A DNA stretch of 64,000 bases, from NCBI GenBank assembly GCA_035222895.1, contig JAVYIG010002385.1, forward strand, positions 1-64,000. Reading direction: 5' to 3'. The notes below the pieces were generated by a model. It had not been told where the DNA came from. It saw only the letters and a list, made by a program, of their open reading frames with translations, and ran no database searches. The position numbers and the translations under genes are program-made. Source of the DNA: Strongylocentrotus droebachiensis (taxonomy: Eukaryota > Echinodermata > Echinoidea > Camarodonta > Strongylocentrotidae). Of this stretch, positions 33,447 through 45,557 are shown piece after piece (positions within the stretch are counted from its first letter, which is position 1; every line of letters begins with the position of its first letter).

Positions 33447-36400
33447 GTGAGTTATAATAAGCCTCGCAAATATGCCCGCCTCTTAAAGGTGGAAGCTATC
33501 ACACGTGTTTAGTGGAGGCATTACCACTTGAGTCGCTAACAATGAATATGTCTCGATAAACAGACCAAGAGAAAAAGCAGGACCCTGTGAATTTGGAGAG
33601 CCCTTGTTTGGCAAGGATAGGAGGGGGGAGAGAGATGGGGGGGGGGGGGAGAGGGGGGGGGGGGAGGGGGAGGGGGGGGGCTATGAATTTGAAAAGCACA
33701 GTCAAAATGACCTTACCTGTTGTATCATTTCAGTCTTATCCCCCCCCCCCCCTTCTCCGGCGGTCCCCACACGCCTCTATCATGACCTCAATGAATTCTC
33801 ACTATATTGCCTGTTTCTTATTTGCTATGCGTGTTGATATTAACACATTTTAATTTAGTTTTACTGTAATTCCAGCCGTATAGGACTGCGAGAGAAAGCG
33901 ATCATCTTTAGAGGCTCGAGAAAAAAGACATGAGATCGTAGTTACCCTGAATTTCATAACAGAAAGTGTATCTAATATAACATTATATTGACTGGTAGAG
34001 TGAGTTATATCATATTTTTGGACACCAAGAAGTCATAACTTTTTCCTTTTGTGAAAATGAAACCCCTCGGAAAAATGAATGTAACGTCCTTCGGCGGTCC
34101 AAAAAATGTTTTGGTTATCAAATGAATGCAAATCTTGATTTTGCAGCCTACTTGAAAAAGGGCACTCCTCTCTTTAAAAGCGGGAGTAAACAAGAAATTA
34201 CAAACAGAAGCAACTTGGTAATCGATGATATAGATGACAGTGTAAATGTGTTTATCGGAAGAAAATTATTTTAAATCAGATTTCAGAGCTATATCAAATA
34301 GTGTGCCCCAGGATAGTATGATGTCGCCCTTGTTATTCTCTGTGTTAATCAATGATGTATGTAATATCGAATTTGGTTGTCAATTCAAACAATGTCTATA
34401 ATTATGTCGACGATAGTGCAATATTTTGTCGGGGTAAATCGGTTTCACTCTAAACTCTTAACTCTGAAGAAAACAAAATGCAATGCATGCTATTGGGGCT
34501 CGTTCAAAGGAGAAGAACAAAAACCTACAAATTTAAGTAATTTAAAAGTGCAATAAACTTGAACAAGTTCATGAATTTGAGTCCCTGTCTTTTGCTTACG
34601 TTGTAATATTGTAACATTAATGCAAGAACTATCGTATCGGGATATTTATCATTCATATCCAAATTTATATTAATTTGTTATTAACTTGTACTTTCATATT
34701 TTTTTAACAAATATTTTAGGAGTTATTGTATATTATTGTTTTATATCTCAGTTTTGTCTATTGTTGTATCATTTCTATTTAGCATTGGATTTTCACTTGA
34801 TACAATTGAAATAGAGAGGCCATTCAGTTCCTATGAAAATGAGATAGAACATGATCGTACCAGCATAATTATACCCGAACAAAGTGATTTACACATTAAG
34901 AACCACTGTGGTTTTCTCTGACTAGCTATCATTATCCACGGTAGAACTGAAAGTAAGAAGATGAAATACACTTCAAGTCTTATAAACGTACTGCACAAAG
35001 TCATCAAAGGAAAAGTCACTCTGAAAATAAACCTACGTGTACCAACGGTTTTATGTCTGGGCTGAGCCTTCAATAGCTGACGCACAATGCCATTAAAAAA
35101 AAATGCTTTTTATATTATTTAAAAAAAAATGAATTGTGCAACATACAAGTACAGTCGCATTAAGCTTAGCCTCGCTACCATGATTTGGTATTCGGGCATT
35201 TAAAGAATTGATTCCAATACCGATACCCATTTGTCTATGTCCGGACAAGTGTGGAATTTAAACGAATACAGGGATTTGATTCCCGTACTTTTGCTGTAAT
35301 TAGTGATTTACAGTCCGTTCTCTTAACGACTATTAACAATAAAACCACAATTCTACAACATTTTCTCTGCGAGTTTTCGGGCTCAGATTTGGGTTAAGAT
35401 TTCGTAATCAAAAAAATGAATGTACCAAGAGTAATGATCTCACCACAAATGCAGGATGGCCGGTTCTTATCTGAACATTTCATAAGTTTTCTGATCTAAA
35501 TAGTGCCTTAAATGTTGACCTCAAGGTTTATTCATCCTCTCAGAGATCCCTTATTTGCCCAGTGCAAATATTATGGCATTGCAACTGATTATTTTTAACT
35601 TCCTTTTTTTAAAAATAAGTCAAATGAAGGTCAACTCCAGACGTGAAAGCCCCTGAAATTTCCAGATTTTATCATACATACCTCTTTAGAATATAATACA
35701 AACAACAGTGGGTCTTTGTATAGTGCTCATGTCTGTCAGACATGACACTCCTGGCGCTCCCCAATATGCCTACTGTTTAATTTTATGGTTCGATACGTGA
35801 CTCAAGCATCAATTTGCAGAGATAGAGAGAGAGAGAGAGAAAGGAACTGAAACGACAATAGGAAGGCATGTCTATGCAAAATATTTGTGTAAATATACCA
35901 AGTACGTACGTGGTTACCTCATTGAGCCCAAAGAATCCGTCAAATATCTAGGAGTTGTTGTAGATAAACAGTTGAAATGGGCCTACATAATGAATACATG
36001 TACAAAGGTCTCTAAATTGGTTCAATTTTAGGACGTGTTCGGCATTATATAAATGTTACAAATTTGAAAATAATGTATAAAACCCTTATTTTGCCTTTGC
36101 TCAACTATTTGGATAGAAATATACCAATCAATTCCAGAAGCTGCAAAATAGGGCAATTCGAATTATCCATATCGGAAATCCCTATCGACATATCTGTGAT
36201 TACGAAATGCATCAAGTGATTGACTTTGATGCATTAGAATCACGAAGAAAAAAAACATTTGACTCTCATGACCTCTAAATCAATTCATAACTTGACTGCA
36301 CCATATTTACATGAAATGTTTGTATTCGCTCAACTGGAGACCTAACCCACACAAAACCAGAATGTTTAGTTACCGAGGAGCATTCCACACCATATTATTA

Positions 36401-39400
36401 TGTTACTCATTTAATATACACTGTTGGTCATGAAGGTGGAATTTGTTTTACCCCGATTTATGGAAGGATTTTGACAAGGATGTATTTCTAATAAATCTAG
36501 ATAATAGTATACATTCTCAGATTTTATTGAATAGTAATTTGCGAGTGTTTGTTTTGCGTGACTGCTGAAGCATGTGTATGGTACTATACTTATCAACTAG
36601 GGGACCTACGTCCTTAAGTCATAACCTAACAGTAATAAGGATTAATGCCTCACAAAAGGGCACTAGTATAGCTGATCGACACAGTTTTGATCCTGGGGCC
36701 TTACAGTTACGAGGACATTGCTTTGCCACTTAATCATGACTGTACGCAGCGGTGGCTAGGGTAAAAAAAAAAGTAAAAAGTAAAAGTAAAAAAAAAGAAA
36801 AGAAAATGCAATAAATGATCAATAATTCAATGCATTTTCCTCCGGGCCCCAACAGGAAAAATTCTGCTGTACGGCCATGCATTATAGCTCAAGGCATGGC
36901 CACATAAAATTGTTAAGAACAATATTGTTTTTAAATAAGTGCACACCTGACTGCATCGTTTATGGTTTCTGTTGCAGTCGCAAGATGAAGCACAAAGTTT
37001 AATTAATATAAATGCACAATGGGTTGGGTTTCTTGCTGACAGTTTTGATTATGCAGGACTTGGGAACGTTTGGCAAGCTCAAGGAGAAGGATAAAGTGCT
37101 GCCTGGATTATGAATGCTATGAAAATCAGGCTTTCTGACATGTCTATTCGGGAATGGAGGGCAGTTACCTGGTCAAATCGTATTTGCACAAACTAAGATG
37201 TATAAGAATGTTAATTGGTTTATGAAAAGTACCTGCAGATACTATGTTAGAAGGAAGCAATAGCTTTGAATAAATTGAGATGTAGATCACATAGATTACC
37301 AGTTAATAAAGGCAGATTTGATGAAAATGTAGTAGTGTACATGATTTGCATTTGTACTTAGTTGCTCTCGTGTGTGTGAAGAACTGTAAGAGACGATCAA
37401 AATTGTCTTGTTATTTTTTTTCCTACTCTGTATCTAGGGTCAAATGACGAAGATCCTTCGGCACCCATCGTTTGTCCGAACGGTAAGTGTCAATACTGAA
37501 TAATTTTGAGAAGGACTAGCGAGTACCGACAAATATATATGCAAGCCGACTATTTGCCTAATACCTACATTTTGTCTCTCTTTGTTTTTAATCTGATCAC
37601 CAGTACGCAGGACCCTAAAGGAAATCAAGCTTATTTTGATTGAAGAAACAAGGCTAAACCTAACTCTAACCCTAAACCTACCTAATGACTCATTTTTTTA
37701 CTCCAAATGTCTCTTCAAATTACTTATATAGAGAGAGATATATAATATAAATTGGGCCTTCTATAAAAAAAAATAAAACGTAAAAAACGTTAAGAGGACA
37801 CCAAATTGTCCTCCTAACGACAATGTCTACTTAATTACTCATTTTTTTCACTCCAAATGTCCCTCTGATGACGCCTTTAGTAAAATATATGTATTGATAT
37901 ATATATACATTATAAAACATATAACGGTAGTGGACCCCCCCCCCCCCCCCCTCTAACTACCAATGCGAGTTTATGGTGGCGTGACGCAGACGTCGTTCAT
38001 TAGTATTTGTGTCAAAGCTCTGTTTTTTCTTCTGTATGCCTCTTCACGCAAATGAAGGCTGTAATTGCCTACGAGTTATAATTTATCAATTTCTTTTCAC
38101 TTTGCAGATGCTGACACCTGCTTTTCTTACTCTATTTTAATCGAACGATGCCAGACGGATTCAAGCTTTTCTCCTGGATTTTACTGCAATTGTGATTCCG
38201 ACTGCGATCATTTTGATGACTGTTGCTATGGACATAGGAACGAGAACGTGTCTATGCGAGCAATGGACGCCAAGATCTTTCCAGATAGGCAATACTGGAC
38301 TTGTACCTCGTTCACGATCGGTATTGAATGGAAAACGGCTTGCATCCGTGATGTCCTTGTGGTGAGCAGATGTCCATCTTCAGCTAGGACAGACCCTGAC
38401 TTGGTACAGAGATGTGAGCAGCCGCTTGCGAATGACACTGTCTTCTTTGACTCCCAGGAGATCTTCTACCGCAACAGGTATTGCGCTCTTTGCCACAGCG
38501 TGAACTCATCGGAACTCACCCCTTACATCATTTTCACACCTTGTTTGGACAACAGACAAAGTGAGAGCAATCTTTGTGGACAACGGCCATTTTTAGTCAA
38601 TGGAAGTGCCCCTCCACCTATCCGCTGGTGTGTGCATGACAGTGCCATCATATCGCATTGTGATTCACAAACAGGAGCAGGCGCGTCGTGCTTGAACGAA
38701 ACGGAGAGAGTGATAATCAACGGTACTATCTACAAGAACATTGATTGTGCAGAATGCAACGGAGTCTCTGTTGCCAACAGTTCCAGTGTGAGAAGCAACC
38801 GTGAATTTAATTCTAAAGGCCAAACTATTCCGAGTGATTTTCCTTACAACCAGCCAGCCTTCGATATCACCTACCTCTACCCTCATCTGCAATGCATGAA
38901 TGGTCTTCAGTTGTCTGGTACTGAATGCGTTCCAGAGGTCGGCTCCTGGCCTGATTGCAGGAACAGACAAATCATCTTGGGTGTCATCACCAACGGATCT
39001 CTGCAGTGCTTCGATGGTTTCGAAATCCTGAAGATTCGGGCATACAACAACTATCACAATACCACTATCTATGAACTGAAGGAAGAGGAATATGACGGAA
39101 GTAAAGTAAGCTCCATGGTGTTTCCAGCAAACATCCTACCACAAAAGACCCAACTAGAAGGCTTCACGGAAAGCATACTGGGGGAGATCTGGAGCACCTG
39201 TTGCCGGGACAACACCATTATTATTTATGAAATGTGTGACATTGAACATGAACTATCCACTGGCAACAATGTCAATCTGACTCGGATATCCGACGATATC
39301 GACTTGTTTGAACCTGTGCTCATCAATGGAACAACGTATATCATGTACAATCACACCACCTTTGTGACGCCATTGTACTGGGAAAATAACACTTATTACA

Positions 39401-42185
39401 GACGTCTTACAAGGGAGTGGAAATTCTCCATAGAACAGTCCTTCTCACTTCACGGAGAGATTGTTGACATCGAACCTTGCGCGTACATCTTCGTTGGAAG
39501 CTCTCTCATCACCGAAAATAAGCGAAATAATGTTACATACTTGGTAGGTTAATAATACCTTTCTTTTCTTCAAAATTCACTAAAGATGAGGCACTATCGA
39601 TATCACAACTGATTACTTTTATATGATAAATCAGTGTCATATATAACTCAAATTACAAATGATATTAAACGTCAATAAATCGTAACCCGTGAGAATTATC
39701 AAAGAAATCTGTTGCTTTTGTAAGTTAATCACTCCAACAAATTATTCCCTTCATGAAAACAATTCACACAACGCCGTATTTTCGTCGAACTTTCAAATAT
39801 CTTGTCACTCTCAGATATACCAGGAAATCTCATTTCCTCCAGAGAGCTACGTTCGTTACCTGAATGGCTCTGTCCGTCTCTGCTGGACTGGACCCGATCC
39901 TCCAAAACGTGTCAGCAGGTTCGGGTACTCCAAAGGGCAGAATATACTGAGCAACATACTCTTTATACTGTCCTCCATCTGTCTCTTGGCGACGTTGCTC
40001 ACGTACTGTATCTTCAAGCCTCTGAGAAACCTCCAAGGCATATCCATCATGAGCCTTGCTTCGGCCCTTCTTGTTGCGCAGGTCAGTGCCAGGACTAAAC
40101 GTTCAATGTGCCTTTATTAACAAAATAATAATTTGCCGACAAAATGAATCCCAAAGCTCACATTTGCATTTCGAGATTTGTCGACAAAGCCCCCTGACTA
40201 ACTAACCGGGCCTTGTACTGCGATTATACTTTTAAAGCTTGAGTTTGGATAATAATGAAAACAGGAGCAGTGCAGTAATGCAGTTACAAATTTCAGTCTT
40301 CTGGTCTTGCCTACAAATTCTAAAATTCTTCTTTTGATACGTATCCAGTTTATTCGAAATTGACAACCTTATAAAATGTCAAGTCCGGTTGTTACAGTTC
40401 CAACCTAATTAAAATTTCACTGTCCCTCGTGCGTTGCGAGAAATGACCTGTCGAAAAGTTCTCCAGTTTGTTTGTAAAGGATCATTAATATTTTTATTTT
40501 CCAAAGATGATGCTCGAGTTCATCGCTCCTACCATGATACATTTACCAACGGTGTGTAAGATAACAGCTGTCATCACTCATTATTCCTTACTCGCCGTCT
40601 TCACATGGACGAACATTTTGGCGTGGGATCTTGTTCGTCACTTCGCATCCTCATCTTTCTTACCAAAGAGACATGGGGAGATGAGACGTCTGATCGCCTA
40701 CCTCATCGTCGGCTGGTGTCTTCCTCTCACCATCGTCGTCCCCTGTCTGATTGTTCAAGCTCAGAACCCTTCGCTATTTCGCTACGCCAAGATCGGGGTA
40801 TCGTGTGCGATCAATCAAGAGAGGGCTAGGGTGCTGGCTTTCATGGTTCCCCTCGGCGTCAGTTTCCTCGTCAACATCGTTCTCTTTTCGTTAACTGCTT
40901 ACGGAGTTCACAAAAGCAAACGTGATTCTAGTGTCCTCTACGAAGGTGCTCAGGAGCGACGGAAGGAGCTCTTTCACGAACTGGTAGTCCACTTTAAGGT
41001 TTGTTCACAGCAGGCGCGTACGCAGGGGGGGGGGGGGGGGTTGGGGTTAAACCCCCCCCCCCCAACCCTTGAGTTTTTTTCATGTGTATGTTTTTTGGAA
41101 CCCCCCAACGGAACGAAATGCCGATCGCTCAAATTTTCAAATTTCGGGACCAAAACAAAAATGTCCTCTTACCCCCCCCCCCCCCGCTTATTCAGCGGCT
41201 GAGTGAGTCGTTGCGAAATTTTTGCCCCGATTTCAAAATGTTAACCCCCCCCCCCCTGAAAAAATCCTGCGTACGCCACTGGATCACAGTCTACGAGCCA
41301 TTATTATGCATTAAACCTTAAATGAATATACATGAACACCTATCACCAATGAGTTTTAACTTTAGTGTATACAGTTGACTTTACTTAAAGCTTGGAAGAA
41401 ACAAAACTCTTTCATCCCAAACATTTCTAAACATTGCTATCAAAGAAGGCATAATGTCTGAATGCAAAAATACATGAGATAGCATACGGTTCATGCAATA
41501 CTTAAAAACAAGTAAACATGATTTTTCTGGTTGTCATCGATTCCAGACGAAGCCGCTCTGCTAAGCCCTAGATCAAGAATTTGGGAAAATTACCCCCGGG
41601 CAACTGAATCAATTTATCAATAGTAACATCTATGTCTCTAGTTTTTCTCATTTATTTGTTATGCTTGCTAGAAGTCCTAAAGCATGACTGTGTCCAGATA
41701 CTTCCCCCGATATACATGATATATCTATTGCTGCCGCCATCTTCACTCCTTTACAAGTATTTTGTCTGTAATCCTAAAAACGTTTTTCATTTGTGTACAG
41801 ATTTTATCTTTTCGTGAGTCTCTCTCCTTTCTTATTTCACCGTCTCATTCTCACTCCTTCTTAAACCGTTCAGATATCTTGCCTACTTGGTTTTGGATGG
41901 TCATTTGGATTCATCGCTTCCTTTGCCAATACTCCTGCTGTTTGGACAATCTTCATCCTCACCAGCTCTCTTCAAGGGGTTTTTGTCTTCGTCTTCTTTG
42001 GCGCTAACCAACGGGTCAGGGGTCTCTGGCGAAAGAGAATCCATGGATCCAAGTCAGAAGGGAGAAGTACGAGCAACACAGGAACCCAATCTACAGGAAC
42101 CAGTCGGACGAGTACGGCGTGGAGAGACAAGGAGAGGCGACAACTAACAGCGTCGGGTTTAGCCTCGTCAGCCACAGAAGTCTAA
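33278..42185 (+). CDS. Gene 3: SMB/Cys-rich seven-helix receptor with altered extracellular loop 2
   Basis: Exons 33278-33446, 37438-37482, 38108-39543, 39815-40081, 40507-40998 and 41874-42185; 2721 nt, 906 aa, no stop. Same domain order as gene 2: signal peptide (MALHRVLLLVFLLKTLPFCS), acidic linker with an SSSG insertion, SMB-like cluster (CNCDSDCDHFDDCC), two Y-x-N-x-x-C-A-x-C modules, then TM1-TM7. The ectodomain is very close to genes 2 and 4. Exon 5 differs most: loop 2 to TM5 reads YAKIGVSCAINQERARVL where genes 1, 2 and 4 have YGKIGTSCWIYQARAIVL, so the class-B Cys-Trp pair becomes Cys-Ala (residues 739-740). The tail carries a TSTAWRDKE insertion. No GPS motif. Location should be the plasma membrane; the ligand is unknown, and changed loop 2 chemistry could mean a changed ligand or loss of function. 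Confidence 0.85.
34290..34450 (+). mobile_element. LINE reverse transcriptase fragment in gene 3 intron 1
   Basis: Reads VPQDSMMSPLLFSVLINDV then, after a shift, VDDSAIF, the two RT motifs around the (Y/A)-A-D-D active site. The same fragment lies at 48326-48480, so it predates the duplication. Confidence 0.65.
35885..36400 (+). mobile_element. LINE C-terminal RT fragment in gene 3 intron 1
   Basis: EPKESVKYLGVVVDKQLKW is the post-active-site segment of LINE RTs. Frames break after it. The fragment ends where the element at 36419 begins. Confidence 0.6.
36419..36910. mobile_element. Single-arm copy of the foldback/SINE-like element
   Basis: Starts TACACTGTTGGTCATGAAGG like 23591 and follows its left arm, including the 'taagtcataa..tgacagtaat.aggatt' block, to about the centre. 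The second arm is missing. Confidence 0.6.
37438..37482 (+). CDS. Gene 3 exon 2 (45-nt microexon)
   Basis: Reads G-SNDEDPSAPIVCPN-D between tatctag and gtaagtg. Confidence 0.85.
38108..39543 (+). CDS. Gene 3 exon 3 (ectodomain)
   Basis: 1436 nt, same length and phases as in genes 2 and 4. One Cys of gene 2 (RSNCEFNS) is Arg here (RSNREFNS), so one disulfide of the family may be lost. Confidence 0.9.
39815..40081 (+). CDS. Gene 3 exon 4 (pre-TM1, TM1, TM2 start)
   Basis: 267 nt, IYQEISFPPESYVRY to SALLVAQ. Differs from genes 2 and 4 at PPKRVSRFGYSKGQNILSNILF, just before and within TM1. Confidence 0.9.
40507..40998 (+). CDS. Gene 3 exon 5 (TM2 end to TM5)
   Basis: 492 nt. The acceptor junction is ccaaag|ATG-ATG where genes 1, 2 and 4 have GTG-ATG. 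Changes against gene 4 cluster at 40786-40857. Confidence 0.9.
41011..41281. mobile_element. 271-bp hAT-like MITE 12 bases into gene 3 intron 5
   Basis: Ends CAGGCGCGTACGCAGG and the inverse of CAGTGGCGTACGCAGG. Flanks GTTCACAG (41003-41010) and GATCACAG (41282-41289) form an 8-bp duplication with one mismatch; genes 2 and 4 have a single GTTCATAG there, the empty site. Interior is poly-G, poly-C and short unique sequence. Confidence 0.85.
41874..42185 (+). CDS. Gene 3 exon 6 (TM6, TM7, tail)
   Basis: 312 nt to TAA. TM6 differs from genes 2 and 4 at FASFANTPAVW, the TM6-TM7 loop, adding to the extracellular changes in exon 5. Confidence 0.9.
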   Translation: MSCLLGFGWSFGFIASFANTPAVWTIFILTSSLQGVFVFVFFGANQRVRGLWRKRIHGSKSEGRSTSNTGTQSTGTSRTSTAWRDKERRQLTASGLASSATEV

Positions 42186-42203
42186 GAGTTTCTCAGTGAC
42201 TTA

Positions 42204-42600
42204 CAGCCTTTTCACACACAGCTAAAATTCTATAAACATGATTAGTTTAAAGGGCTTTAAACTAATCAACTGTACATACGACATCATTCACACACAAAAA
42301 TTTCAGTGCGATCGTTAATCGTTTCGTGATTAACTACTGCTCTTAAAATGCGCAGTAGTGCCATTGCGCATTGAAGGTCATGTCATATCGAACAAAGCGC
42401 ACGCTTCATCCAGTTTAAACACGTTTAAACACGAATAACCGTTTACACACAAAATGTCAAGCTCTCTAGATACGAACTTCGTATAAACGATGTTCACACA
42501 GGGAAAAGTTGCTTTAAACATGTTTAAAACTGTTGAGTTAAACACGTTTAAACTAATCATCTCTAGATACGATGAATTTTAGCTGTGCGTGAAAAGGCTG
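42204..42600. mobile_element. 397-bp PIF/Harbinger-like MITE after gene 3 stop
   Basis: Ends CAGCCTTTTCACACACAGC and its near inverse GCGTGAAAAGGCTG, with TTA duplicated (42201-42203 and 42601-42603). Genes 2 and 4 have the uninterrupted 'gactta..gacttacaaccc'. The interior has repeated GTTTAAAC-type palindromes. Confidence 0.8.
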
Positions 42601-42972
42601 TTAGACTTACAACCCGCAGATTAGAATAGTTTAATTAGAACTGTTTATCCCCCCGCCCCTCCCCCGGAAAGCTTGGAGATGATCGGAAACGTTGTTTTCC
42701 TTGATATGATTAAGGTTACTTTCCCCGGTGTTTGTGTCCTATACTTCCGTAATGGAATGTGTTGATTTGTTTTGAAGGACCATGTCATTGTCAACGTTCC
42801 ATGATGACTAAAAACTACACTTATCTATCGATATAATGACTCAGCAGCCATTAAGAAAAAATAGCTCTAGGGTTTTGAAAAGATGGCGGAAATATAGTGA
42901 TAAAGTGACGATTTTCTGTATCACTAATGCCTACAAAGATGTATATTGTAAGCCAAGTCTTCGGAGATAATA

Positions 42973-43132
42973 GGGACTTTTAGATTTACACGACGAGAAC
43001 CTGGACCGCCACGTGTGACATCCTTTTAAGGTAATGTGACGTCCTTTTAAGGCACTGTCGGGCACGGCCCAGTGCCTTAACACAATGTCACACGCGGCAT
43101 TCCACGCTCTCGTCGTGTAATCTAAAAGTCCC
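42973..43132. mobile_element. 160-bp TA-flanked MITE in gene 3 3' region
   Basis: GGGACTTTTAGATTTACACG at the left is mirrored at the right end; TA on both sides. Interior holds a GC-rich hairpin around 43060. Genes 2 and 4 lack it. Confidence 0.75.
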
Positions 43133-43849
43133 TACTATTTGCGCATCGGCAGACGGATAAATGTAATTAGTGCAAAACTGCAAAACCCATTGAGACGACT
43201 GCTGGATGTGTGAAGGTTATCGTATCATAATTTACTTATGCACCGGCAGTACATTTTATAATACACAGGTAACAAAGGGTATTTATGAAACGGGTACGAA
43301 TCACCTCCACCACGTTGGCAGTGATTATCTTAAAATGCACAAAGATGGACGTCTCCATGTGAAAAACCTATGTAGATTCTTGGGGTCAGTTTGTACAAGT
43401 GGTATCTCCGAAGTTGCTGTTTTGGTTGTGTTGTAAAGATACCCCTCTTTGCTTTTGCACGTCTAAAGCATTAGGCCTACCCTTATCTCGACGCCAGTCG
43501 TCTTCAAGTCTATAAAAGAACCAATCAGGAACAAGATTCCAAACGGCTGATTTAAAATAAAGTGAACCCTGATTCGCCATTTGGAATAGGTTCAACCATA
43601 ACGTGCCATATACTCTCATTTTAAGGTGTATAAACAACTCATCCACATTTTGCGTAGGATTTTTCGAAATGACTACCTTTAAAAAACACTCTGTATAGTT
43701 CATTGATGCACTCATGTATATAGTTGATGCACCCTGTATAAGTAAGTACACATCATTTTTGCTTACTGTCTTATGAAATGTATTTAAATGGATTGGTATG
43801 TTCATCGCAATCATGTTCTTCTGAATGTTAGCTTGATTGTATATTTCTC

Positions 43850-43855
43850 AATAAA
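43850..43855 (+). terminator. Candidate poly(A) signal of gene 3
   Basis: AATAAA in the block conserved with 31361 and 62034, about 1.67 kb after the stop, of which roughly 0.56 kb is inserted MITE sequence. Confidence 0.4.
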
Positions 43856-44019
43856 ATTACCTCTTGTACTCAGTCAAAAGTTTTGACCAAGTTATTATCT
43901 TTGAACACAGTGTTATCAAGACTTATCCCTGACAATCTAAATTGGTGATGGTGGGGGGGGGGTATATTTTCTTAAATTTCCTCCTAAAATCAATATCATG
44001 AATGTTTAATTACCCCCCC

Positions 44020-44412
44020 CCCCCCAAGGCAAGCACCCTCTAGGATGACTACCCCCTGGGACAACTTCCCCCGGACAACTACCCCCAGTAAACTACCCCC
44101 TAGGACAACTACCCCCAGACATCTACTCCTACGACAACTATCCTGTAGGACAAATACCCCCGGAAAACTATCCTAGGGGGTAGTTGTCCGGGGTAGTTAT
44201 CCCAGGGGTTAGATTTCTGGGGGTAGTTGTTCGGAGGTAGTTGTCCTAGGGGTAGTTGTCCTAGCGGGTAGTTGTCTGGGGTAGTTGTCCGGTGGTAGTC
44301 GTCCTAGAGGGTGGTTGCCCTGGGGGTAGTTGTCCTAGGGGGTAATTGTTCTAGGGGTAGTTGACTGTGGGTGGTTATCTGGGGGTGGATGTCCAGGGGG
44401 TAGGTGTCGGAT
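44020..44412. mobile_element. Foldback minisatellite element, copy 3
   Basis: Same two-arm arrangement of ACAACTACCCC units as the copy at 28828. Right end GGTAGGTGTCGGATACGA; the left end is less well defined after a poly-C run. Confidence 0.65.
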
Positions 44413-44774
44413 ACGATATAATGGTGTCACTCAAAATGATAATTTAATCATAATAATATTAATGAAAATATTTTGTAGCAATAATAATAATAACAGCGGG
44501 GTCTTGGATAGCTCTCATGACTGTCGAAGACCCATGACCCTCCTGCCTGGTATTCTGATATTACCAAGCCGGCTTCAGCATGTATAACATGGCTTCTATC
44601 ACGGCACTCTGGTATTTTCTTATCAAGTATACACATTACCTCACCTGGGTCAGGTGTGACAAAACGATTAATCTTTTGCCAAAGGACAATATCCAGTAAT
44701 TATTTCACCGCGGCCTGAGGCGTTCCACCCGTTTTGAATGGGGGCCGTGGGTGTACGTCGTACCAAATTATAAA

Positions 44775-45391
44775 GTTATAACTGGAAAATTTTCCACCAA
44801 ATAAAAAAAGAAAAAAGAACTCATCAGATTTATAACTTTTCTGCCAATGGCAACAGGTATTCGTCGTTATGTTGAAGAATTTGCCTGAAAAACGGGGTCA
44901 CCGATGTCAACAGGCGATTTAACAATAGCCTGCAAACAAAATGAAATATCTTGACAGAATATTTTCAATTTGTCAATATTATCTCCTTTCGAGCAGTTCC
45001 CCTTGCCGCCGTGTGATCTTCTATACAAAGTGTTACAAATACCGATCCTATAAAGCTTCATGATAATATATACAAAAGGCAACAGTGACCTGGTTTTACC
45101 TTGCTGACATCTCCTCTCGTTAAAACCTATTGACAGATAAACTTTGATAAATTATCTAGTGAAAAATACAGTTTTCTCACTCCTCTTTTTACATGTACAA
45201 GAAATATTCTTTCGATTAATGAAAATTGTAAATACCAGTACAAGCTAGGGCGCGGGGTCGCACAAAAAGGGTCTATAAACGTATGCTACAATATTTACCA
45301 TTTAGTCATCGCTAACTGCTCACAACAGCGCCATCTTCAATCTGGTACGTTCTTGCACCAATTGTGAGTGTTTTACAGGGATTGTGTTAAA
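44775..45391 (+). promoter_or_regulatory. Conserved upstream region of gene 4
   Basis: Matches upstream of genes 2 and 3; GCGCGGGGTCG at 45250-45260, 142 bases before the ATG. TATAAA at 45274 lies just after it but is not kept in genes 2 and 3. Confidence 0.45.
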
Positions 45392-45557
45392 ATGGCTCTC
45401 CGTCGTGTCTTGTTGTTAGTTTTCTTGCTTAAAACATTACCATTCTTGTGTTCTTGTTCTGATCCATATTGCGCTCTTGATGGTGAAAATCAGTATTCCT
45501 ATGAGAAGGGTGGTGCAGTAGACGTGGACTCGAATTCTTGGACGAGCGCTACAACCG
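45392..45557 (+). CDS. Gene 4 exon 1 (signal peptide, linker)
   Basis: 166 nt, phase 1 end. One extra Leu in the signal peptide end (PFLCSCSD) compared with gene 2. Confidence 0.85.
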
